Part shown: positions 55,978 to 64,000 of the stretch, piece by piece
Layout: each line of letters starts with the position of its first letter
Numbering within the stretch: the stretch's first letter is position 1
NCBI GenBank assembly: GCA_030295235.1
Contig: AP026135.1
Location: 854,001-918,000 of the forward strand
Direction of reading: 5' to 3'
Origin: Fistulifera solaris
Taxonomy: Eukaryota > Bacillariophyta > Bacillariophyceae > Naviculales > Stauroneidaceae
Length of the DNA stretch: 64,000 bases
The notes under the pieces: model-generated
Database searches by the model: none
What the model saw: only the letters and a program-made list of their open reading frames with translations
Told to the model about the DNA's origin: nothing
Position numbers and translations under genes: made by a program

Positions 55978-57282
55978 ATGAACGACAAATTAAGCAAACT
56001 GAAATCTGCTTTCAAGGAGCGAGATCCTCGTTACCTTGCCCTTTGTCATGTAGTCATTCTTATTCTCTGGGTGTTGGTGCTCGCTTCCCTCAAATGTGAT
56101 TCCGACATCGGAGTTCCGGATGACATTGTATTAACACCATGGTATCAGTTACAAGACTATACTGACAAGTACGATCAGCTAGTGCGACTCAATACGGAAC
56201 ACGAAAAAGCACTTGTCAAACTGCAATCGCTTCAGAATCGTTTCAATGCCGTGTCTAAAACTATCGAAAAAATCCTAGTCGAATACGAGGACCACTCCCT
56301 GTGGGATCAACAAAAGCTGTTGTTTACGCAAGGGACGGAAGCATCCTTTCATGCACCAACGAAACTGCGTCAACTTCTCGAAAAAGAGAATCTCGAAGAT
56401 GCATATCCACTCGAAAATTCTCTTCGCCCAGCATTCCGTGAAGCGGCAGCCGATTTGCAGCAGAATATGGAGCGAGGTATGGGTAACATCGATTGGAAAG
56501 GACTACGATCGGAGTTTCAGTCATTTGCTATTCCCGAGCGGCCTCTAGTGGAAGTGCTACCCAGGAGCTGCGACACAGTTGACGACGGAGAAATAGATGA
56601 CGCAAGCCCGACCGAAGACGACATGAATGAAAAGATTCAGATTATTCGAGACTTGGCTACAAGACGCCGGCAAGTGCTTCAAAGTCGAGGTCGTACTGCG
56701 TTGCAGCTGCCGTTTTCATTTGAAAAGACGGTTGAACGTCAAGTGGCGAAAAGAAAACTGATGCTGACCGAACTTGAAGCGAGTCGCTTAGCTATTGCAA
56801 AAGAACGAAGCACACTGAAGAGCGATGCAAACATGGAGGAAGGGACTATGGAGCAATGCATAAAGTCACAGGACGTGCTTCCTTGGCTAGAAGACGGTCT
56901 TCAAGCCTATTTTCGAGGTCGTGACCCTAGGCAAGCGGTCTTACGCAGAGTGATTGAAGCACATCCAAGCGTTGATGGATCTAGGGCTCTGATCGAATTG
57001 CCATCCTCTTCCGACAACTCCAGAGCAGAACGAGCAGCGCCGAAAAATTTAAGGCAGTTCTTGGATAGCCCGTTAGTTCTGGAGTCGGCCAGGAGTATCA
57101 ATATGATTGTCGATTCTATTGGAGGATATAGCGATTGGTTTGACAACTATATTGACGGGCTGGGGGTCGACGATGTTGGTAAAGTTGTCATCAACGCGCT
57201 GATGCAAAGAGCAGGTAGCATAAATCTACCTCCCATGCCTGAATTTATCGACAAATATCGTAGGCAATCTACTTTCCGCTAA
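55978..57282 (+). CDS. Membrane-anchored coiled-coil protein, unknown
   Basis: From MNDKLSKLKSAFKER: a short basic start, one TM (HVVILILWVLVLASL), then a soluble, mostly helical region of about 380 residues. A coiled coil runs through RLNTEHEKALVKLQSLQNRF, and later ATRRRQVLQSRGRTALQL and KRKLMLTELEASRLAIAKER are helical. The C-terminus (FLDSPLVLESARSINMIVDS, LPPMPEFIDKYRRQ) may be folded. The layout resembles type II membrane proteins or SUN-like tethers, but no SUN signature is seen. The frame is open upstream to 55873 with a hydrophobic start, so a longer form with a second TM is possible. Confidence 0.65.
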   Translation: MNDKLSKLKSAFKERDPRYLALCHVVILILWVLVLASLKCDSDIGVPDDIVLTPWYQLQDYTDKYDQLVRLNTEHEKALVKLQSLQNRFNAVSKTIEKILVEYEDHSLWDQQKLLFTQGTEASFHAPTKLRQLLEKENLEDAYPLENSLRPAFREAAADLQQNMERGMGNIDWKGLRSEFQSFAIPERPLVEVLPRSCDTVDDGEIDDASPTEDDMNEKIQIIRDLATRRRQVLQSRGRTALQLPFSFEKTVERQVAKRKLMLTELEASRLAIAKERSTLKSDANMEEGTMEQCIKSQDVLPWLEDGLQAYFRGRDPRQAVLRRVIEAHPSVDGSRALIELPSSSDNSRAERAAPKNLRQFLDSPLVLESARSINMIVDSIGGYSDWFDNYIDGLGVDDVGKVVINALMQRAGSINLPPMPEFIDKYRRQSTFR

Positions 57283-57568
57283 TAATAATTACAACAAAGC
57301 CTGGTACGCCCACCGTATCGAGCTGTCTTCGGTAAAGACGGCGTTATAAAAGTAGGCAATTAACTACGATACCCCTGATAGTCCCACAGCTATTTCAGCG
57401 GTAGATCTTGTAGGGAGTACATTAGGTAATCATTTTCACGAGCAAGGCATTGATTACGATAAACGGTCTATCGATGCCGCCTTCTCAACTTCCCCCTAGA
57501 GCATCTAAGGATTAGTATATCTATGCAAAAACCATACACTATTTAGACAGACGCACGTGATTAGAAAA
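57283..57568. other. Intergenic between convergent genes
   Basis: 286 bp of shared 3' flank. Nothing seen. Confidence 0.4.
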
Positions 57569-60336
57569 CTAGAAGATGACAGCAGACTCGTGGGCTGATT
57601 GCAAATTCGAGTTGCTCTTGGTGGCAATAGCTCGCTTCAAGGTCGACATGAAATAATCCTTGGTAGGGCGGTGGCGTCGTTGGCGCGTCTTACTCTCTAT
57701 GCGTCTACTGAACTCTTTGAGTAAAATTGAATGCACCTGGCCGTCAATCAAATGGCGTTCCTCTGCCCAATCGAGGAGTTGTGACATTTCAGTTTCGACA
57801 CCACCATCGTCTACCGAGCGATGCAACATCGCTGCAGATTCTTTTATTCGGCGAATTTTGAGTATACACTGAGGTTGTTTCCACGGCTCTCCGTCCACTT
57901 GGACAGCAACTTTTTTCTTGATCATAATTGTAGCTTCTCGACATTGACATAAACGCTGTGCATTGCCGAGGCCCACTTTGATTTGACCGAGATGAAATGC
58001 TCCACGAATCGAAACGATTTCAAGAAGTCCATCTTGACAACTACTCGGACGATCACAAGCCGTTACGCGCTCAACGCGTTCTTCATCGGTAATGCTGAGC
58101 TGAGTGTCGTCAATACTTTCAAACGAATTCGTCCGTTTCAAAAGGGGGCGGGAAAACTCAATCAAGCTCATACTTCTTTTAGGCATTCTTCGTTGCACCA
58201 ACCTTGAACGTGTGCTCCGGTCTTCAATCTTAGTACCCGTTGACCAAAGAGGGACTCCCCCGGCGTACGAGTCGATATTCAAAAGGATAATGCCCTGTGA
58301 GTCATGCGGTATGGGGATTTCGACTCCATCAGCTATCAGCCTAATCTCTTTTCGAATATTAAGACTCGATGCCTTGATTATATCCTCCGCCCCGAAGACT
58401 CCGTACCAGGCCTTGTTTAAGATCCGAGAAAAGAACCAGTCAGGACGCGTCTCACGGAGATAATGAACTTGTAAAGCAGCTTGTGCATCAGCACCAACGC
58501 CCAGGTAATTAGTAAAATTCTTGACCTCGCTGACTTTCTTCTTCTTTGTTCCGGTTATAGAGACTTCCCACCTGTCAAGCATGGAAATGTAACTCTCCGA
58601 AATTTGGTTTAAAATACCAAGCAACGACTCGTTGTTATAACCGCCACCCCAACCATGGAAACGGGCCAAGTCGTTCCCCGTCCCGAGCGGAAGTATGGCA
58701 ATAGGCGGCCACTTGCGCTTCAGTTTCATCTTCTCAAGTGTACCAATAATCCAACTTACGGTCCCATCACCTCCACAGACAAGAATACGCAAGCGCGTTA
58801 ACACACAAAACGATTCGAGAACCACATCGGGACTTCCATCAGCGAGATCCCACACTTGTATTGGATTCAATAGCCGTCGCAATTGAGTAATAAGTAAGTG
58901 GCCCTGCTGTGGACCTGATCGAGAGTTCACAAAAACCAACAAGGGCGTACATCGAGACTCGGGTAGCATCTCATCAGCTAATATGTATCCATTTTTGTCC
59001 GGTAACGCAACTTCAACCATGAGCTTGTCGAGAGAATCTTGCGAGTTTGCCGTCTCAAAGAAACAGTTTGTAGGTGATGCGGCCGGCGACTGTAGTTGAT
59101 ACTTTCTTTCTGGTGTAGCAGGGCAGCCTGTCTCATCGTCGTCTGCGGTAACGGATGTTGCGGATGAAACGGTTCCTTTTCGCAAGCGTCCTACTGAATC
59201 ACGTGACAGCACTAGATCTGCATCACTTGTTGTTTTCAGACCATCACCCGGGGATTTCAATTCGGCAATAACGTGCTCCTCAGGCAAATTGCTTGGGCCT
59301 TCAATTTCGTCTTCTTTCAGAGCGACACAATCATCTTTTTCACCAATCGGACTTGACAAAAATCCTTCCTCTTTTTTCTCCTCCTCTGCCTCCACAAGCA
59401 CACTATCGGACAGTGTTCGTGGCACTTCCGGTCTTGTAGAAGACGGAATTTCATGAGTGTTGTCGTCTTCATCATCTTCAAGGTCCTCAATTTGTCGTTC
59501 TTCGCCCTGTCGCACGGGCTCGTTGCTGGATTGCCTATGCCGTCGAATGCCTTGTAACCAACAAATCAAAGTCCACCCAGCATGCGCATAATCAAAGCTG
59601 ATGATGGATCTCAAAAACCATAACACGTAGCGAATATAAGTCTGTATTCGCCGCGCCGGATTATCATCATCGTCACTGCTTGGCGGTGACTTTTGTTTGT
59701 CATCTCCATTCGTGACAACGTTTTTGTTGGACGAAGTTGAGCCGCGAGGACTCGACGACAAGATGGTGGTAACACCAGCCGATGATAGTCTGATTGCGCT
59801 ATTTTGTTCTCCCATGCTTGTTCAAAACGCTCTTCGTCCGTGAGAGTGATTTCATCTACCCGAATATCGGAGAGTTTCGATTCACTGTCGCTGTTGTGCA
59901 CCGAATCCTGATAATGGAATAGTCGATCTGGGAAAATCGCCGGCGAAAAATTATCCCTCCGCGAAGCGGTTCCTGTAAGACTGGAATGCATGGAGGAAGA
60001 CGATTTGACCGCAACCAGCGATCTCGAATCCTCCTCCTTCGATCGACGTGGGGCTAACACAAAGACCGCCACCATGACTAAGGAAAGATACAACGCCAGA
60101 CATAATAAATCCCGTTCCATACGACTCGGATCTTCCCAATATTCAAAAACTATTGGAAACAGGAACTGCATGATTCGGTGCAACTGCATGCGCAAAGTTT
60201 GAATGTCTTCCACAATTCCACTCCACACCGTTTGTGCGGCGGTTTCGACTAAATGCTCTACCGCTTCGATCAATTCTTCGTCGGCATAGATTTCTTCCTC
60301 AGTCCTGTATTCGAAATTATCCACGAAGGAACTCAT
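57569..60336 (-). CDS. Diacylglycerol kinase with N-terminal membrane segments, frame break near 59812
   Basis: Phosphorylates diacylglycerol to phosphatidic acid. The catalytic domain shows LLVFVNSRSGPQQG, the ATP loop CGGDGTVSWIIG and PPIAILPLGTGNDLARFHGW. The accessory domain has NYLGVGADAQAALQVHYLRE and DGLLEIVSIRGAFHLGQIKV. No C1 or EF-hand motif is visible. The N-terminal 240 residues lie in another frame: MSSFVDNFEYRTEEEIYADE, a membrane segment LLCLALYLSLVMVAVFVLAP, and an acidic stretch ending EERFEQAW. The main frame then starts GEQNSAIRLSS. The switch lies at CCC (59811-59813), and the span of 2768 nt is one short of a multiple of three. A second hydrophobic segment (YIRYVLWFLRSIISF) follows. 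Two separate genes are the alternative. Confidence 0.82.
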
Positions 60337-60908
60337 GATGCCATGGCAAGAATATCGAAAGGAAGAAAGAATCGATGGGAACGCAATTTTTCGCCAGCGC
60401 TATGCTTCGTATTGCCGATGACGCTTCGGGATACGAATTTCTCGGGTTCCTATATCGTTTGCACCTCTCTGTAGGTTGATTCGTTAAAGAAGACTATTTT
60501 AAATGATTTTTTTTTGCATGAAGTAATATCAATGAACAATATTTTTTATCGTCTTTTCGTATTCTCGCAAACAAGAGAGACGCCACAGACTGCAACACGA
60601 ACAAAAACCGCTTCGATCCGAAAGCTTTGGCAGTGTTTCGTGTCCAACTCTGAGACTCCGAGTACCGGAAACTTGATACAGAACTGTACCGGTGTAATAC
60701 GCACGACTACTTTCCAGCGGACAGTGCATACCAAGGAGCGAAAAAGAGAAAAAGGAATTTGGAATTTGAATTTTCCGTAGATCTTCGAGAACCAATCATT
60801 CGCCCTCGATCGAACACAAGCTGGTTGTTGTTTTTCTTATTCTGTGAGAAGCCTTTGTCGTTGGAATGAACCCCTTTCTATACTGCTTTGATAACAACCT
60901 CCTTTCTT
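60337..60908. other. Divergent promoter region
   Basis: About 570 bp between two divergent genes. It contains an eight-T run near 60509 and short ORFs without motifs. Confidence 0.45.
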
Positions 60909-62325
60909 ATGAACGAATCAATTACGAATGAAGTGGAAGAGGACGGCGGTATTCTCACGACACAGACGTTTGCTTCGTTAGGACTTTGCAATACGTTGAG
61001 CCAAGCATGTGAACGACTGAATTGGAAAACCGCCACCAAGATTCAAGCTGCCGTCTTACCGGAAGCATTACAAGGACGTGATATTATTGGTGAGTCATTA
61101 TAATTCTAGGTCGACACTACTACTCTGCTTCGATTGTCTCTAACAAATGTGTCTTCGACAAAAAGGTCTGGCCGAAACCGGATCGGGGAAAACGGCTGCT
61201 TTTTGTTTGCCCATTTTGCAAGGATTGCTCGAAAAACAAGTTGGTCGTCGCGTTTCTGCTGTCATCTTGACTCCCACCCGCGAACTCGCCTTTCAAATAC
61301 ATCAAGTCGTCCAAGCGGTAGGACAAGCAATACAGGCCACTTCTCTCTGTGTGGTCGGAGGTGTCGATCGAACGTCACAAGCCATAGCACTGGCGAAACA
61401 TCCTCACATTGTAATTGCAACACCCGGTCGTTTATTGGATCATTTGAAAGATACCAAAGGATTCCATTTGCGCCATGTACAATATTTGGTGTTGGATGAG
61501 GCGGACCGCATGTTGTCCATGGACTTTGAGCAAGAATTACACCAAATTTTAGATGAGGTGCCATCCGAGCGTCAAACCATGTTGTTTTCCGCGACCATGA
61601 CATCGCAAGTACAAAAGCTTCAGCGCGCTTCGCTTACAGATCCTGTCCGATTGCAAGTGAGTAGCAGCAAATTTCAAACCCCGCAACATTTGCTTCAGCA
61701 TTATTTGTTTATTCCCGCAAAATACAAGGACGTTTATTTGACGTACATTGTCAACGAATTGGCTGGTAAATCGATACTGGTTTTTTGCGCTACTTGTCAG
61801 AATGTTCAGCGGTTGACACTGATGTTACGCAACCTGGGATTTCCAGCCGTGAGTTTGCACGGACAAATGACCCAAAACAAGCGGTTGGCCGCCTTGCAGA
61901 AATTTGCGTCGCAACAACGCACCATCATGTTGTGCACGGATGTCGCCAGTCGTGGTTTAGATTTGCCATCGGTGGACACTGTGTTCAATTTTGATTTGCC
62001 CGGTCACGGGAAAGAATACATTCACCGCGTGGGACGTACCGCACGAGCTGGAAAAGCGGGACAAGCGATATCGATGGTCACCCAATACGATGTGGAAGTG
62101 TTTCAACGACTGGAATCTTTATTGGGGACTAAGCTGCCTGCCTATCCTATTGCTAGTGAAGAAACAGTGCTGGTGTTGTTAGAACGAGTCTCCGAAGCCC
62201 AGCGCTTGGCTACTCGCGAATTGAAGGAGCAGCTGGCAGCTCAGAAAGATGGAAGACACCGCAAGAAGAGGCGCGGGGAAGATGACGACGAGAAAGGTTT
62301 GGAAGGAATGTTGGAAAAGAATTGA
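60909..62325 (+). CDS. DEAD-box RNA helicase, DDX47/Rrp3-like
   Basis: A nucleolar ATP-dependent RNA helicase family acting in 18S rRNA maturation. Exons 60909-61089 and 61166-62325 join across a 76-bp GTGAGT...AAAAAG intron, giving 446 residues. All motifs are present: the Q motif TFASLGLCNTLSQACERLNW with TKIQAAVLPE, Walker A ETGSGKT, PTRELAFQ, ATPGRLLDHL, VLDEADRML, SAT in LFSATMTSQVQKL, CTDVASRGLDLPSVDTVFNF and HRVGRTARAGKAG. The basic tail KKRRGED resembles Rrp3. The intron splits the Walker A neighbourhood (phase 1, GG/T). I use the first ATG; a TTG lies upstream in frame. Confidence 0.93.
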
Positions 62326-62464
62326 AACGAGGATATGCGGCTGCTGGTGGCAAGAACAAGCGACGAAGATAGGGATACAAGTTAGTCTTGTTAGTTTTAA
62401 TAATCAAAAGATAAGATGATGTAGGATGATTTTTCACGTATGGATACCTGTTAGATTCTTTTCC

Positions 62465-62968
62465 TTAAATCACCAATGTCGAAATAGCATTTCGTATTGT
62501 GGAGTTGTTGGAATCGGAGGTGGTCGGTGCTTTCTCTTGCATTTCCCGAGCATCGAGTAGTAATTGTTGCAACGAATCATCGAGCGGCTTACTTGGTTCC
62601 ACGACTGAATTGGTTGTGGTAGCTTTTGTGGTGAGAGTATTGTACGAAGTAGCCGAAGGTGTCGAGGATGCATTCGACGTGGTTCCGCGAACAAGGTCTC
62701 TAACGTCCGTGACTTTGAGTGAGACACCAGTGTCTTCAAGGCGCGGTTCGAAGTCAACATTCAAATTACTCTTCGTTTGCGGCACTTCAGGTGTGTTTCC
62801 TTCGACAGGAGACTTTCGTCGTACACGGCGTTTGCGATTGTCACTGGTTTCGGCCGTCAAGTGGGATGGACCGGAAAACCGGGATGTTGCTGGGTGCACT
62901 ACAAAAGCACTTCCGGTGCCCCAACAACAGTAGCCACTTATCACCAGCAGAAGTAAATGCTTCATCAT
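62465..62968 (-). CDS. Small plastid-directed protein of unknown function
   Basis: MKHLLLLVISGYCCWGTGSAFVV is a signal peptide ending at the GSAF motif typical of diatom plastid preproteins, followed by a Ser/Thr/Arg-rich transit stretch (RKRRVRRKSP). The remaining 110 residues are hydrophilic and Ser/Thr-rich with a possible helix (DDSLQQLLLDAREMQEK) near the end. No domain is recognised. One of two adjacent Met codons is the start. It is convergent with the helicase gene. Confidence 0.7.
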   Translation of the reverse strand: MMKHLLLLVISGYCCWGTGSAFVVHPATSRFSGPSHLTAETSDNRKRRVRRKSPVEGNTPEVPQTKSNLNVDFEPRLEDTGVSLKVTDVRDLVRGTTSNASSTPSATSYNTLTTKATTTNSVVEPSKPLDDSLQQLLLDAREMQEKAPTTSDSNNSTIRNAISTLVI

Positions 62969-63173
62969 TGTATGTTGCACGTAAATGATCAATGACAATC
63001 AGTACGCAGTAATATGTAATATAGATTAACTCTTCTTGTCGGAAAAGTCGATGATGGTTATGTTGAAGTGCGTCCGAAAGGAGTGTACAATTTCCGTTTG
63101 GTGTCCTCAATACAATCTCTAGTAAGGTTATAGATAACGATTGTACCCAAGATCTTGCCGAGGAGCGAGGAGT
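62969..63173. other. Upstream flank of the small plastid gene
   Basis: About 200 bp before the tandem repeats. No motif seen. Confidence 0.35.
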
Positions 63174-63795
63174 CATGATGTTTTCCGAGCCCGACATCTA
63201 TTCAATCTTCGTTCCTTTGCAAGATTGATAAGCAGTACTTGGTTATAACACGATGCGATCAACATCAGTAGCAGCTGTAATGCACGTCTTGGTATTTACG
63301 AAGAAAATACTTGTGGAATTTCGTTGTTTGAAATCACTATAGACCCAAGTGTCAGCGACGTTTCACCACGACTGCGTTTCAGTCATGAATCATGATGTTT
63401 TCCGAGCCCGACATCTATTCAATCTTCGTTCCTTTGCAAGATTGATAAGCAGTACTTGGTTATAACACGATGCGATCAACATCAGTAGCAGCTGTAATGC
63501 ACGTCTTGGTATTTACGAAGAAAATACTTGTGGAATTTCGTTGTTTGAAATCACTATAGACCCAAGTGTCAGCGACGTTTCACCACGACTGCGTTTCAGT
63601 CATGAATCATGATGTTTTCCGAGCCCGACATCTATTCAATCTTCGTTCCTTTGCAAGATTGATAAGCAGTACTTGTTTATAACACGATGCGATCAACATC
63701 AGTAGCAGCTGTAATGCACGTCTTGGTATTTGCGAAGAAAATACTTGTGGAATTTCGTTGTTTGAAATCACTATGGACCCAAGTGAAATTTCTGT
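63174..63795 (+). repeat. Tandem array of 217-bp units (about 2.8 copies)
   Basis: Units start at 63174, 63391 and 63608, each with CATGATGTTTTCCGAGCCCG. The first two are nearly identical; the third is identical for about 170 bp with a few changes and then diverges at CCCAAGTGAAATTTC. Each contains the hairpin GACTG-CGTTT-CAGTC. The same family occurs at 14.6 kb and, diverged, at 52 kb. Confidence 0.92.
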
Positions 63796-64000
63796 CGTGA
63801 ATCATGAAGCGTCTCGACTTGATTCCAGTCATGAGCCCTAATCCTTTTAAGCCAGATGTTATTCTCGCTCCGTTCATAATGCTAGGTTGGTGAGCCGTTA
63901 ATAACCTTCTTACCATTCATATATCGTTAGTTATATTTGCAATGCACACCGCGAATCATTACGTTGGGAATCCTTGCGAAATCATCGTTTTGGGTAGTCA
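63796..64000. other. Right edge of the window
   Basis: Decayed repeat-like sequence (TTCCAGTCATGAGCCCTAAT, CATTCATATATCGTTAG). No gene seen. Confidence 0.35.

Noticed and set aside
63174-63795. Possible CRISPR array
   Set aside because: Units are 217 bp and tandem without short repeats or unique spacers.

Overview
The window looks like nuclear DNA of a diatom, most like a pennate species such as Phaeodactylum (inferred from content, not searched). The reasons are dense protein genes on both strands, very short GT-AG introns (53-126 bp), several proteins with the two-part plastid leader of secondary-plastid algae (signal peptide followed by a Phe at the cleavage point, e.g. GSAF/VV), and eukaryotic housekeeping families such as UGGT, ARV1, DDX47/Rrp3, STIMATE and diacylglycerol kinase. 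I saw no rRNA, tRNA, CRISPR array or virus-like element.

Layout. 0-11 kb: UGGT (runs off the left edge), an HD-domain protein, a plastid fibrillin and two unrecognised proteins. 11-24 kb: a multi-pass membrane protein, a mitochondrion-directed FCP/SCP-type phosphatase, GTP cyclohydrolase I, a secreted protein built from duplicated exons, a plastid 2Fe-2S protein, ARV1, a plastid type I signal peptidase and a GT49 glycosyltransferase. 24-38.5 kb: a truncated LINE, a large beta-propeller/UIM protein with a 40-codon CAA tract, a 2OG-oxygenase-like protein, small unknowns, a DUSP-MYND-USP deubiquitinase and a TPR protein. 39-44.6 kb: a decayed Mutator-like (MULE) transposon that also carries a SWIM finger, a CCHC knuckle, a basic repeat region and a Ulp1-type cysteine protease. 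44.6-64 kb: a broken PPR gene, a signal-peptide/TM/PDZ surface protein, an ATP-grasp enzyme, STIMATE, a CCCH-Smr RNA-binding protein, a membrane coiled-coil protein, diacylglycerol kinase, DDX47/Rrp3, a small plastid protein, and members of a dispersed tandem repeat family.

The strongest candidates for something new are the MULE-Ulp1 element and the exon-duplicated secreted gene at 16.4-17.7 kb. Its five exons join exactly in frame (987 nt), and its three internal exons are all phase 1-1 and encode the same module.

One caution covers the whole window. At least eight sites in seven conserved genes show single-base frame breaks, nearly all in short homopolymers, and an eighth gene has an in-frame TAA. 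In each gene the summed exon length misses a multiple of three by exactly the expected number of bases. Base-calling error is the simplest explanation, but real frameshifting or gene decay cannot be excluded from sequence alone.
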